Source of the DNA: Paratrimastix pyriformis
Lineage: Eukaryota > Preaxostyla > Paratrimastigidae
Assembly: GCA_027972325.1 (NCBI GenBank)
Contig: JAPMOS010000017.1
Coordinates: 62,001 to 126,000 of the forward strand
Length of the DNA stretch: 64,000 nt
Direction of reading: 5' to 3'
Program-made: the position numbers and the translations under genes
The notes under the pieces: generated by a model
Database searches by the model: none
The model's input: the letters and a program-made list of their open reading frames with translations, nothing else
Told to the model about the DNA's origin: nothing
In this document: one piece after another, positions 1 to 11,552 of the stretch
Numbering within the stretch: position 1 is the stretch's first letter
Layout of the letters: every line of letters begins with the position of its first letter

Positions 1-1231
1 TATGGATCAGGTGGGAAGACAGGGACGGGAGCGAGCAGCTTTTTAATGGCGGCCGCCCAGGGGGCAGGGAGGGAGCGGACCCTGGAAGAGGCATTTGGTC
101 CCACTGCTGTTGGCGCCGATGATGGGGGTCAGCACCCCGTCCAGGCTCATGCAGCGGGGGACCCGCACCTCGGCCGTGGGTGTGTCGGTCCGTCCCTCGA
201 GGAGGTGCAGTCGGATGTGGATCTTGGGGTACACCACGGGCGGCCCACGGGGAGGAGCTCCGCCGGCCCTGGCGAGCTCCAGCGAGGTCCGAACGACCAT
301 GCTCAGGGCCGTCCAGTCCTCCTCCAGCGAGCGCAACGTGTTGACTGCAGCAGGCCGGGCGACATCAAAGCCAAGACATGACCCTCCTCGGGCGGACCTG
401 TAGTCGTGAGTCTGGCCTGCCAGGTGGGGCGGTGGAGGGACCACACGCTCGCGACCTCCCCAGTTCCTGCACCACCGGGGAAGAGGGCCGCCTCCATGGC
501 CACCAGGGCGGCCGCCAGATCGGAGGGTTGGTCAACCCCCTCCAGCCGCGCCCTCAGCATGGCCACGGCCACCTCTGGCAGCCAGCCTACCAAACCAATT
601 CGCCGTGCGCGCATGGCTCCTGGCCCCACCGACCTGGGACGTGGACTGCCTGGCCGAGGGTGTCCAGCACCGAGTCCCGAAGATCGGGGGCCGTTATGAG
701 TGCCCTGGGAAGACCAATGTGGAGTCTCAAATGGACGTGGGCGCACACAGACTCGGGCTTGAGTGCATCCTCGAGCTCCCTGAGGGCCTCGGCCAGATCG
801 CTCAGATCACCTATTCCCAACAGTCGAAGGATCATATCTTGCTTGGCCGAGGACGGCTTAAATGCGCCCTGGGTGAATGCCTGGACCAGCTTGACGAACG
901 AAGTCCTTACATCAGAGAGCTCCAAAAAAATCACACTCACAAAATGCCATGCATTGTCTGGCAGACATCTTCACTTTTCAATAAGGATTCGAGCCAATTA
1001 TTCAGGTTATCATCATCCCAATGGATATATTGTTCAATGGTCCTCGATTCCAGGGCACATATTTGTTCGCAAAAGGAATAGAGCCGCACTAATGAGAGAT
1101 TCGCCGTGAGCTGGCCAGTTTTGGGGCGGACTGGTGGTGGGCATCTCACTCTGCCTCTTGAGGATGTCCATAATCCACATCATTTCGCGCCGCTCGCGCA
1201 TTATAAGATAATTGGCTAGGAGGTTCCCCAT
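1..1231 (-). CDS. Partial tandem paralogue of the U-box gene, no U-box seen (runs off left edge)
   Basis: Several minus-strand exons match the downstream half of the neighbouring gene at 1417-7201. The segment around 95-340 ([12 protein letters not shown], then VVYPKIHIRLHLLEG) is a close copy of 4566-4824 ([27 protein letters not shown]). The segment around 470-600 (GWLPEVAVAMLRARLEG, MEAALFPG) copies the one near 5100-5215. Upstream exons, about 600-1231, include IEQYIHWDDDNLNNWLE and a possible start MGNLLANYLIMRERREM at 1231. No U-box is visible before the neighbour's stop at 1417, so this paralogue seems to lack the E3 module. Exon joins were not all resolved. The function is unknown, and the 3' end lies outside the window. 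Confidence 0.6.
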
Positions 1232-1416
1232 TTGTCGCCGCGAGCAACCAGGCCCAGGGTTTGGCAGGCCTCTCGGCCATTTTTTCTACAGTCGAGCCCG
1301 CTCTCTTGTAATCGGCCCCCATCACGCGCTTTCGTGACCTCAGGAGAGAAAGGTTCCTCGGTCCAAAAAATGGTCTCTTTCAACGCAGCATGTACATATT
1401 TCTTCGCAATGAGTTC

Positions 1417-4400
1417 TCACATGGCGGGTCCCCCGCCGCGCATCTGGGCCAGGATGGCCGCCAGCATGGCTTCGTCGGGCCCGCTGCTCGGCTCCTCGGG
1501 AGTCTCGGGGGCCGGGGTCAGATCCACGATATTTTCCGCCTCGCTGTTCGGTCCGAAGGGCAGCGTCGTCACGAGACGGCTCGGGGGGACAGGGCGCTCT
1601 AGATGAACCACGGCAGGCGACACAAGGCACGTGGTGAGTCCGCATTCAGTGCAAGAAGGCGGGTAGTGGGGTGCGGACCGTGGTAGTAGACGCGGATCGA
1701 TGGCTTGTCGAAAGCCGGCAGCATGGGCATGACGACGTCCTTCATGGCCGCGTGGGGGGGCAGCTCCAGGGTGCAGAAGGGCGCCTGAGGGTCGGCCGCG
1801 CGGGCCGGAGGGAGGGGCCCCACACGGAAGCGGACCCCGTGCAGGGCCGGGAAGGCCGGCTCCACGGGGCGCTCGGGGGCCTGGATCTGGATGGTCACCG
1901 CCGGTGCCCGGGCCATCGAGTCGGCATCTGGGGGCCCGGCGGCAGACCCGGCAGACCCGACAGGGGCAGAACGGAAATGCACTGAGTGGGCGACTGACCC
2001 AGGCGCCCGGGCGGCCCGGGGCGGGAAGGGTGATGGAGGGGGGCTTCCGGCAGACCCTGGGGCAGCTGATCGGCAGCGGGCGGCGGGGGGAGCACGTTGA
2101 GGGCGGCCAGGGGGACGTCCGTCAGCAGGGTCCGCCCTGCGCCCCCAAAGCAGAAGGATGACCATCAGAGGCCCCGACCACGGCCCAACCCGCCCAACCC
2201 ACACCCTCCTCCTCCTCCTCCTCCTCCTCCTCCTCCCCATCCGGGCACGGGGCCGACCCTCGTGGTGGGCCTCGAAGGACTCGGTCCAGAAGTCAGACTG
2301 GAAGACGGGGAAGAGCTGCTCCAGGGAGGCCGCCTGGGCCACGAAGAGCCGGGCCATCCGGTCGCCCGTCCGCCCGTTGACGAAGGTCACCGCCGCCATC
2401 CGCGTGGGGTCGGGGGCGCTCAACAGGGCGCCCTCCTGCAGGCGGGGACGGGGCGTGGGGGGGTGCGAGGCGGTGAGCGGTCCGTCATCGTTCAGCGTGC
2501 TGTGTGGCTGTCGGGCGGGGGCGGGGCGGACCTGGGGCTGGGCCACTGCTGCCAGGGCGGCGCCCTCGGCCTCGTCAAGGGAGAGCAGCTGCTGCCGGGC
2601 GGCGGCCCCCTTGGCCAGCACGGCCGCCAGGGCCCGGACAGCCTCGGGGTGGGTGCCCGAGGGGTGCATGGGGGCGCCCTGGAGGACAATGGCGATGGGA
2701 TCCCGGGGGCCGGCGCCCTCGCTCAGGGTCCGGATGGGGTCCCGCACGTCGACCCGGCTCCCTGCCCGGCACCCCCAGGGCCCGGCACCCCCATGGTCGG
2801 TGCAGCGGCCGCCCAGCAGGGTGAATACGAGGAGGGGAGGGAGGGGAGGGAGGGTGGGAGGGGTGGCCGGCGGGGCGGGGGCGGCTGGGGGCGGACCGTG
2901 GCCGCAGACGACCAGCACGAGGTCGGCCCAGCTGGTGCTCGCCGGGGGTCTTGCCTCCGTCCACGCAGTCGCCGCACAGGTCCACCGTCTCTGCGCCGGC
3001 CACGGGGCACAGGCCACGGGGCGTGAGGCGGGTGGGGGTGAGATGCAAGCGAGGAAGGGAGGAGGAGGAGGAGGGAGGGAGGAGGGGAGGAGGGAGGAGG
3101 GAGGAGGGAGGAGGGAGGAGGGAGGAGGGAGGGAGGGAGGGAGGGGAGGGAGGGAGGGAGGAGGGAGGGAGGGAGGGAGGGGAGGGAGGGAGGGAGGGGG
3201 CGCGGACTGCAGGTGTTGCAGTGGAACCAGTGCGGCGGGTCGGTCCGGCGGCAGCTGGGGCCGAGGGGAGCACACGGGCCGGGGACGGGCCATGAGCCGG
3301 AATCCATGAGGGGGGGGCGCAAGGGGAAGGTGCAATGTGAGGCAAGGGGATGCGTCGAGGCAGGGGTGTAGGGGTGTGTGTGTGTGTGTGTGTGGGGACC
3401 TGTCGATGTACGAGCCGCTGGCGTAGGGCGAGCCGGAGCGTGGGCACTCGGGGTGGTAGCTGGCCAGCTCAGGGACCGCTGCGCCCGCAGGAGAGCAGCC
3501 AGGCCATGATGAAGGGCAGTGCCGGTGCCGATGCCGGTGCCAGGGGCGAGGGGCGAGGGGCGAGGGGGCGGGGGGGGGGGGGTGCAGGAGAGCAGGGCGG
3601 GAAGAAGTACTGGGAGCGGGGCGGGCGGGCGGGCGGGCGGGGCGGGCGGGGCGGGCGGGCGGGGCGGGCGGGCGGGCGGGCGGGGCGGGGCGGGGCGGGG
3701 CGGGGCGGGGCGGGGCGGGGCGGGGCGGGGCGGGGCGGGGCGGGGCGGGGCGGGGCGGGCGGGGCGGGGGGGCGAGACGGGCACCAGCCTGACGAAGGGG
3801 ATCGAGCCGGTGAAGGGGCGATGAAATCCAGCAGCCGCAGCGAGTTGGCCACCACCAGCTCGGCAGTCGGCTGCCCCCCCCCCCCCCCCCCCAACCCCCG
3901 GCACCCCACCGCCAACGGCAGACGGCAGGCCATGAGGCCCATTGAGTGAGCACAGGCGACGAGGGTGTGGCATGTGAGGGGGCGCGTGAGGGCATGTGAG
4001 GGGGCATGTGAGGGGCCACGTGGGGGCGGACCTCCTCGAGGCCCTCGTACCTGAGGACGATCGAGACCAGCCCCGTTTCGGGCTTCTCGGGGACGGGGCC
4101 CGTCCAGACACCTGCCCCGCCCGTCCCACCGGATGCCGCCCACCATCATGACGAGGAGGCCGTCAGGCCATGTTGCCCCAGCGGCGATCGACGGGCGCGG
4201 GGCGGCGGGGGTGCGTGCAGGCGCAGGGGATGCGGGGCGGGGCGGGGCGGGGCGGTGGGGTGCGGACCAGCCAGGTCGATGTCGACCCCCTCGGGGAGCC
4301 GCAGGTCGGCGATGGCGATCTCGCCGGGCAGGTTCCGCCCTGCAGGGGCCCCACAAGGGGCAGCGGACAGGACAGCGGGGCAGCAAGAGCAGCGCCTGAG

Positions 4401-7201
4401 TCGCGCGCCCATCAACTGCAGCCGCGGCGGCCCGACCCTCCCCATCTCCATCTCCATCTCCCCGGCCGTTCCCCCGGCCCGTACCACATGCTTCCCCCCG
4501 GACGGGCCCACCTCGGGCAGGTGGCGGACCCTGGTAGCGGGCGGAGCATGAGGCCACCTCGGGGTAGTTGGCGATGAGGGGCCGGAGGACGTCGCTGAGG
4601 GTCATGTTGACCGGGACCCGCACCTCGGCCAGCGGGGCCGACCCGGGGGTGCGCCGCTCGAGGAGGTGCAGCCGCATGTGGATCTTGGGGTACACAACGG
4701 GCGGCCCGCGGGGCGCCGCCCCGCCCGCGCGGAGGAGCTCCAGCGATGCCTGCACGACCGTGCTCAGGGCAGCCCAGTCCTCCTCCAGCGAGCGCAGGGT
4801 CACGTCTGCAGAGGGCGGGCACACACGTCACCCCCACATCCCCGATGGGTGAGCCCTCGATCGGTCGGGGGCGGCGCGCAGGCGGCGCGCAGGGGCGCAC
4901 GAGGAGGCGGAGGGGCGGACCGGATGCGGTGAGGTTCTCGAGCCACGAGGGGCGCCGGTGGGTCCACAGGCTCGGGGCGGGCGACTCGGCCATCCCTGCG
5001 GCCCCATCCGCACGCGCGCCCCGCGGGCGCCCCAAAGGTCAGCCGGCCCAGATGGCGGCGGGGGGCCGGGTGGCGGCGGGGGGCCGGGTGGCGGACCGGG
5101 GAAGAGGGCCGCCTCGAGGGCCATCATGACCGCCGCGAAGTCGGCCGGCTTGGTGGCCGCCTCCAGCCGCGTCCGCAGGCCCGCGGCCACGTCAGCAGGC
5201 AGCCAATCTGGGCACCCCCAAGGCAGCAGCCAAAGCGGCGATGATGAGCCCAGCCCCAGCCCCAGCCCCAGCCCCAGCCCCAGCCCCAGCCCCAGCCCCA
5301 GCCCCAGCCCCAGCCCCAGCCCCAGCCCCAGCCCCAGCCAGGGGGCGGGAGCGGCATGCGGACCCGATGTGCGTGCGAGCTCGTTGAGGGTCTGCATGAT
5401 GGGCTCGCTCAGGCTCTGGGGCTTGGCCCGCGCCCTGCGAGACGTGCCATGGACCGTTTGGGCTGGGCAGCAAGCCGAGAAGGGCAGTGGGGCAGGGTGG
5501 CATGGCATGGTGTTGTGTGGCATGGGGTTGCATGGCATGTGGTTGTATGGCATGGGGTGGGGTTGCGTGGGGGCAGGAGCGGCGGACGGGGGCAGGATGG
5601 CCTTCTCGAGCTCGTCCATGGCGGCCTGCAGGTGGCCGAACGTCTGGGCGGTGGCCACCTGGCGGCGGAACTGGTGGTGCCCTGGAGGGTTGGAGAAGAG
5701 GATGGAGCAGAGGAGGGTTATGGAGGCCCGGACAGTGCTCGGAGGACGGGTGCCCGGTCGGCTGGGAGGGCGGATGGATGGATGGATGGATGGACGGACG
5801 GATGGATGGATGGATGGATGGATGGATGGATGGATGGATGGATGGATGGACGGATGGGAGCTTGGCAGCGGGGCGGGGGCGGACCGACGAGGACGAAGAT
5901 CTGCTGGAAGGCCTCCGGGGCGAAGGCGTCCAGCAAGTGCATCAGCAGCGCCTTGAACTGGTCCACCTGCACCGCCACCGCCACCACCAGCCCCCCGCAT
6001 GGCGACCCATCGGCCCACCGTTCGATGGGAACGACCAACCACCGGCCGGCCGGGCAGCCCCACCATGGCGGATGGAGGGGAAAAAGGGGGATGGCGGATG
6101 GAGGGGAAAAAGGAGGATGGCGGATGGAGGGGGAAAAGGAGGATGGCGGATGGAGGGGGAAAAGGAGGATGGCGGGGCGCGGGCCTGGGTGGCCTGGGCG
6201 AGGAGGATCACCCACCGGTCGCGGTCCATGCGCCAGCCGCGGTTGAAGGCGGGCCACTTGATGGCCATCTCGAGGCCCAGCATCCGCTCGGCCAGGTTGG
6301 CCGCTTGGTCTGCGTGCCCGCCCCCGCCCCCGGCCCCGGCCCGCCGTCAGGTCCGACCGCACACACACACACGCACACACATGAAGCCGCAGCGCAGGGG
6401 TGGGGGTGGCGACAGACAGCCGGGCGGGAGGGCGTCCGAGTGGGCCGGGGCGGCCGGGGCCGGGGCCGGGGCCGGGGCCGGGGGTGCCGGGTGCTCCTCG
6501 GGGCGGGGCTGCTGCCCCTGGGGCTGCGCCTCCTCGGGCTCCTCGGGGGTCGGAGCGCACTGGGGGTGGCTCTCGAGCCACTCGCGGATGAGCCGCCGCA
6601 GGGCGAAATTCTCCGTCAGCGTCTGCGAGTCGAGCGGCTGGTTGGTCAGCGGCGACTTGGGGGCGCCCGTCGAGTGGGCCATCCACTCGGTAATGGCGAC
6701 TCTGTCGTAGCTATGGCCCTACAAGAAAGACAATTCTCATACAAAGGGGAGGAAAGCCGGAAGACGGACATCGGCCGCCACGACGGGGTCGCGCATGAGC
6801 TCCCTCGTAATGGGGCACAGGAAGTCGGGTGGTGGATCGTTGGGGTTCCCGGCAACCGGTGGCACCGCCGACTGCGTTGCGACGGTGGTGGCCGGCGTGC
6901 CACTCGGTGAAGGATTGGCCGAAAGGGGGCTGCCCACAATTTCCATCAAAGCAGCTTGAAGGAAGGGAGGAAGACGCCATTGCTCCCAAGCATCCTTGGG
7001 AGACTCTCGCAGGAGTTTGGCGGTCGTCGCTGTACGAATCATTTGTCGGAAATGTCCCACTTGACGCTCATCGGGCGTGAGACCCGCGTGTCGGGCCGCA
7101 GCCATCATAAGATAGTAGATTTCATCTTTTTCTGCCGCCGTCAGGGGAGTATCAGGGACCTGAGCGCTGGACTGTCCCTGGCCACCAACAAAATTACCCA
7201 T
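1417..7201 (-). CDS. U-box domain protein with repeated C-terminal modules (probable E3 ubiquitin ligase)
   Basis: The N-terminus (ATG at 7201, [14 protein letters not shown]) leads into a U-box: [19 protein letters not shown], then after an intron (6719-6769, GTCCGT...AG) [13 protein letters not shown] and PLTNQPL. U-boxes recruit E2 enzymes to ubiquitinate substrates. Downstream exons carry alpha-helical-looking segments (about 5900-6300, 5590-5680, 5110-5215). They are followed by modules with an 'xIRxHLLE...VRVPxxMSLxDVLxPLI' pattern that could be ubiquitin-like beta-grasp folds (inference). The last intron (1599-1678, GTCCGC...AG) joins IRVYYH to [16 protein letters not shown], and the protein ends GGGPAM-TGA at 1417-1419. 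Middle exon borders are approximate; many 5' sites read GTCCGC (near 5890, 5095, 4915, 4264, 4028). Splitting into two genes cannot be excluded. The family beyond the U-box is not recognised. Confidence 0.65.
2206..2239 (+). repeat. (CTC)n microsatellite in intron
   Basis: A run of CTC triplets within a probable intron of the U-box gene; it reads as a GAG run on the transcribed strand. Confidence 0.8.
3056..3200 (+). repeat. GGAGG/GGGA purine-strand tract
   Basis: About 145 bp of almost pure purine made of GGAGG and GGGA units, inside a U-box gene intron. The complementary pyrimidine strand is the transcribed sense and could act as a very long polypyrimidine tract (inference). Confidence 0.85.
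3620..3765 (+). repeat. (GGGGC)n / GGGCGGGC G-rich tandem repeat
   Basis: GGGCG units grade into about 20 perfect GGGGC pentamers. It lies in a U-box gene intron and would form G-quadruplexes on the plus strand. Confidence 0.9.
5249..5340 (+). repeat. (CCCAGC)n hexamer repeat
   Basis: About 15 copies of CCCAGC in a probable U-box gene intron between the [10 protein letters not shown] exon and the [11 protein letters not shown] exon. Confidence 0.9.
5770..5850 (+). repeat. (GGAT)n tetranucleotide repeat
   Basis: About 20 GGAT units, a few reading GGAC, in the intron after the exon ending IFVLVG (5' splice site GTCCGC near 5888, minus strand). Confidence 0.9.
6064..6172 (+). repeat. ~27-bp minisatellite, 4 copies
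   Basis: Four near-identical copies of a unit containing GGCGGATGGAGG and a short A-run, inside a U-box gene intron. Confidence 0.85.
6452..6484 (+). repeat. (GGGGCC)n hexanucleotide repeat
   Basis: About five GGGGCC units. On the minus, coding strand the tract reads as Ala-Pro just after the U-box exon, so it may be translated or lie at an exon/intron edge. Confidence 0.8.
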
Positions 7202-7517
7202 GCCTCGGAGAGAAAGGGAGTGGTCCCAGAGGGTGAGTCCATAAACCCTCTGAGGGGGACAATTCGATTTTCGGAAGAAAAGGCCGTTTTTCTTCGTCCC
7301 CCGGCTTCCGAAGCCTGCCCAGGCCCACCCAGGGGTCATTGGAAACCCGCTTTTTTTTTCCCGGAAAGCCCACAACAGCCCGCAGCAGTTGCCCAAACTT
7401 TTATGGGGCTGACGAAGAGCACCAACGATGTGTGATGCCCGCGATATCGCCGAGCTGGTTCGCCACAATTGACCGGTTTTTCTCACCGCTTTTCAAAACA
7501 CATACCCCTCTAGTTAC

Positions 7518-7697
7518 CTTGGAAGGCGTCTCCATGTTCTGCAAGTCCACAGGCTGGGCATCGACCCGGCATAGGATGTCGTCAGCTGGTCGGTAAGTTC
7601 TCTTCGGGCCCTCGAATCTCCCCAATATTTTTATTACAATAGACGACCCTTGAACATCCCCCCCTTCGTGGGACCCCCCACACTTTTTTTCCGACAT
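7518..7697 (-). CDS. Unassigned exon, 60 codons
   Basis: An ATG at 7697 opens MSEKKCGGSHEGG and runs through KRTYRPADDILCRVD to a possible 5' splice site (AAG|GTAACT at 7517). AT-richer flanks resemble intergenic DNA on both sides. It could be a first exon of the U-box gene or a small gene of its own. I do not recognise it and found no certain partner exon. Confidence 0.3.
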
Positions 7698-7798
7698 CAC
7701 ATTCCGCGATCTGCGGGGTCTGCGGCAGTTTTCTCTCTCCACATTCTTTTGACTCAAAAAAATCTTTTCGCGCAGGCAGGCGAAGCTATTTATAAAGG

Positions 7799-10700
7799 TC
7801 AGTGCCTGGTGAGCATGACAGGGCGGAGCCCAGGGGGGGGAGGGACCCCTCCAACGGCCCTTGGGGGCATCCCAGGAAGGGGGAGTGGTGATGGAAGGTT
7901 GAAGTACTCTGGTGGTGGCTGGGGAATGTGGGGCGCGAAGGGTGCACATGCGAATGGGGCGTACGGGGCGTACGGGGTGCATGCGAACGGGGTGCATGCG
8001 TACGGGATGCATGCGCACGGGGCGCACGGGGCGTACGGGGCGTATGCGTACGGGGCGTACGGGGCGCATGGGGCGCATGGGGCGCATGGGTCGAAGGCGC
8101 CGGTCACCCCGGGAAGGCATGGAGGTGCGCCTGCGCCTGGGAGGGGTGCGCCTGGGAGGGGTGCGCCTGGGAGGGGTGCGCCTGGGAAGGGTGCGCCTGG
8201 GGGGGGTGCGCCTGGGGGTGCGCCTGGGGGTGCGCCTGGGAGGGGTGCGCCTGGGGGGGGTGCGCCTGGGGGGGGTGCGCTTGGTGGATGCACTTCGTGA
8301 GCGATGGGTGCGGAGTGGTTTGCTTGGGGGTCTGGGTTGGGGGGTGTGTCTGCCGGTGGCTGGGGCGACGGTGCAGCGCGCACCACGGGTGTACCCGGTG
8401 GAGTGGGCGAGGCTTCATCGTCATCCTTCTCCGGACTTGCGCGGCTTTTTTTTCGACCCCCAGACGACTTCGAAGCCTCTGCTCGGCGTTTCCGGGACAG
8501 GGCCCGTTCTTGCCGGGCCTTCTCCTCGTATTGCTGCCTGGCGGCGCGCCATTGCCACTGCTTCACTGGCAAGTCCTGGTTCAACTTGAAGCGGAACAAG
8601 ATATTCGGAGTGGACCCGCGCAGTTGTCGTGCGTCCAGCGATTTGACTGTCTGTACGGCACGTTCAGACTGCACATTGCTGACCGGCATGGCATCGTAAA
8701 TTGAATGCAGGATCACCTCGAGGGCCGGATACTCCTCGATGGGCTTCCCACCGGCCAGCCCCTGGAGCTAAGCCAGCCAACAGGCCCAACAGCGGAGTGA
8801 GCCCACCATGGAGGTGGCGAACAGACCACGACCTGCCACCAGGGCGAGCGCAACAAGCTGTGCACGGGGTGCGCGAGCGACGCGTCGTCGGAGCAAGGCC
8901 TGCGTCCCCCAACACCTTCGCTGCTTGGCCCTGCCAAATGTTCTCCCTTGTTTCCACCAGCAGCTCCCGGGCCACCTGTTGGGTTTCCCTCTTGTCGCAG
9001 AGGGCCGCAGGGGAGAATGGTACATGCAAGTACCGCTCGAACCGGGAGATGTGGGAGCGCAGCACAGTTTCCGCTGCCTGCCGACAGAGTTGCGGGATGA
9101 ACTGCGAGTCGCCGATGTGAATCCCGGAGGTGAGCTTGAAGGTGGCTTCGGGATGGATGGTAGCCTCCTCCAGGAGGCGTCGGGTCTCCTTGAGCCTGTG
9201 GTATAACAGCATCGACCTGGAGGGCGGTGAAGGGCCATGAGAAATGTGACCAACCCCCACACACACACACAGGGTGACCGACCGGTTGCTGCTGCTCATT
9301 GACCAAACGAGGTCCTCTCTCAGCCGGCGGGCCGCCTCGAGATATGCAAACATCCGGGCAACGACAGTTTCATCGCTGAGGATGGCCAGCACCGTCGAAA
9401 GGTCCTTGCCCAGGGGGTCTCTCCGCCGGGCGGTGAGCAGGGGGGCTCTCTCGTCTTCCTCGGGCTCATCTTCGATCTCCTCGGGTTCTTCGGGCGGCGC
9501 TGGTGCAGGTCTTTTTCGGAGACTGTATCTGGCTGTCGGCTTGGCGGCTGGCGCTGGTGCCTTGCTGGCGGCCTCCCGCTTGCGCCGCCTCTGCTCCCGG
9601 ATCTTGTGATCTTCCAATTTGGCGCTCTCATGGAGGTAGGAGCGCAACACAGGAAGCAGGTCCGCGAGCCGGTTGTTGTGCAGGTCGAATGTTGGGTGCG
9701 ATGCTGGGCCTTGGGAAAGCAAGTAGATGATGACGTCTAAAAAATAGTTGAACCTAATTTTCCCATAATTTTTTTTTGTCCCATAATTTTCGGTGTCGGA
9801 CCTGCTGTCCACCCCATTGGGCATCTCGGATGGGCACACCTCGTGGATCTTTCGGTAGAGGTCGGGGTCACGGCGCACCAGATTGGAAAGGGTCTCGAGC
9901 ACGAGGGGGATAATGCCCTTCTTGGCCCCGGGGAAGAACGCCGCGGCGAGGATGATGTCCCCGGGGCTATTGAGTAGATCCCTACCAAGGTGTCAGAGCA
10001 CAGAGTTGAAAGGTGCACAGACTTCGCCGCGTTGTCGATGGTATGTGAAATGCAGATGATCGGGTAGATTGTCATGTTGGTCCGCCGCCTCATGAGGGCC
10101 CAAAGCCCATTCACGGCACCAGTATTTGTGGAAGCCCCATCACCCATCCCCAAATCACCTTCTTCGCGCCCGCACGCCCCAGCACTTCCTCCAGCCGGTC
10201 GGCGATGGTCGTTGCATCTTCTTTGCCGAGGAAGGCCATGTCCGCCGCGTAGGTCTGTGGCTTCGCCAGCGCGTTGAAGGCGGATGAATTGTGGATGTTT
10301 CTGCTCACCTCGTCGTCTTCCTTGTTTTTGGCGTCCGATCCCTGCTGCTCCTCAGGGGGGACGTCCGGCATCTTCCACTGGTCGGGGACTCGGTGCTCGT
10401 CCAAGGCCGTCAAGAGACTCGTTGCCTCCCCCGTGATGCTTCCCGAGACCGAGGTGATGAGGACCACCAAGAACCCCTTTCCTACGCCGCGGAAGGAAGG
10501 GAAGATGGGGTCAGTATACGATGTTCCGGTGGGTGGTGGGCTCGCCGCCACGTCCTCGGCCACCAGTTGTCTCCTCCCCCTCCCGTCGTCTTTCACACCA
10601 GTGTGCATCGTTCTCCACTCATCCATGACCCGCAGACCTGTGCGCATGGCCTGCCGGGACGTGAAGGTTCCATTGTCCGTGAGAAGGGTGCAGAAGCAGG

Positions 10701-11552
10701 CCGGTCCTTCGGCGTGGAGCTGCAGTTGGAGCCCATCCATTACGATGTCACTTTCTCGAAGAGTTGTGGCACGAGGAAACCGAGGTACTTGTTCCCGGCC
10801 CTGCTCGATGAACAGGACCTTGGCCGCATCGATGACGCGGGGTGTGCTGCCCCAGGACAAGGTTGAGTCCCGCCGGAAGGTGCGGAGGGCAAGGATGGCC
10901 CCAACCGCGTACTCGACGGGCCCACTCCCGGAAAGAATGGTCCGTCTCCAGCGGAACTTGGGGGTGGTGGCCTTGGCCTTTTTGGCCGCATCCTTCCACT
11001 CCTTCCAGGACCGGAGTGCGTAGATTGGTATTTTTAGCGTCCGGATCACACGGAGGCGCTGGCGATCATACCTGGTCAGCTGTGCGGCTGCCGTGCGCTG
11101 TGGGGCCTGCTGCTTGGGGGGCCGCGAGCTTGCTGCTGCTTGGGGGATCGCTGTGCGCAAGGCGAAGGCGACCAAGGTCTCACCGGCCCTCATCCCTTGA
11201 CTCTTGAGCTCCTCAGCCTTCTACGCAGGGACGAAACGGTGAGAGAAGGCCGGCTGAAGGATGAGTCCCTTCCCCCCCCCCCCCCCCCCCCCCCCCAACC
11301 CCCACCCCTCTCCCTGAGCCCAGATCCGTCTCACCATCAAAAGCTGACCTGGTTGATTTTCTTGGTGGCACTCGAGCGAATAGATTTATTTTTGTGTAAC
11401 TGAGAGAAATTTTTCCCGATTGTGTCGTCCTCGTAGGTGATCAACGGCCGAAAACTCTCGTGGTATCGTCTGATGACATCAGCCCGTGGCGTCTTGCAAG
11501 GAAGAGCCAGTAAAAACTCGTTGACCGCCTCCCGAATGAAGGAACAAGCCAT
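7799..11552 (-). CDS. hAT-type DNA transposase gene with introns and Pro-rich tail
   Basis: The start is probably ATG 11552 (MACSFIREAVNEF). An intron beginning GTCAGC joins KKINQ to KAEELKSQG. A DDE-like core follows: TDNGTFTSR near 10660, then MGDGASTNTGAVNG and CISHTIDNAAK near 10040-10150, as in hAT transposases. Introns starting GTCTGT (after NAAK), GTCCGA (after GVDS) and GTCAAT (after REDLV) reconnect the frame. A C-terminal hAT dimerisation-like region (EEYPALEVILHSIYD, VSNVQSERA, STPNILFR) lies near 8585-8735. The protein ends in a tail with PGAP and YAPYAP repeats, TGA at 7799-7801. One step just before MGDGAS (about 10140) needs a 1-nt frame change, so the copy is either slightly damaged or has a base error there. 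No terminal inverted repeats were found. A domesticated gene is possible. Confidence 0.65.
7950..8095 (-). repeat. Codon-level repeat encoding YAPYAP/CAPCAP
   Basis: Short units such as GGGGCGTAC are tandemly repeated inside the transposase-gene tail and give Tyr/Cys-Ala-Pro repeats on the minus strand. Confidence 0.85.
8122..8290 (-). repeat. 15-bp repeat encoding PGAPL/PGAPP
   Basis: About 11 copies of GTGCGCCTGGGAGGG-type units, some shortened to 12 bp, always in multiples of 3. This agrees with translation of the tail. Confidence 0.9.
11276..11297 (+). repeat. Poly-C run
   Basis: About 20 C residues in the first intron of the hAT gene (a G run on the coding strand). Confidence 0.9.

Noticed and set aside
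9970-10030. Frame change after DNAAK in the hAT gene taken as damage
   Set aside because: An intron starting GTCTGT and ending TTGGTAG joins DNAAK to DLLNSPGD in frame.
10650-10690. TDNGTFTSR read as a retroviral-type integrase motif
   Set aside because: The surrounding gene has hAT features (DGASTN, SHTIDNAA, a hAT-type C-terminus) and no integrase zinc finger or reverse transcriptase. I saw no LTR or virus-like element in the window.
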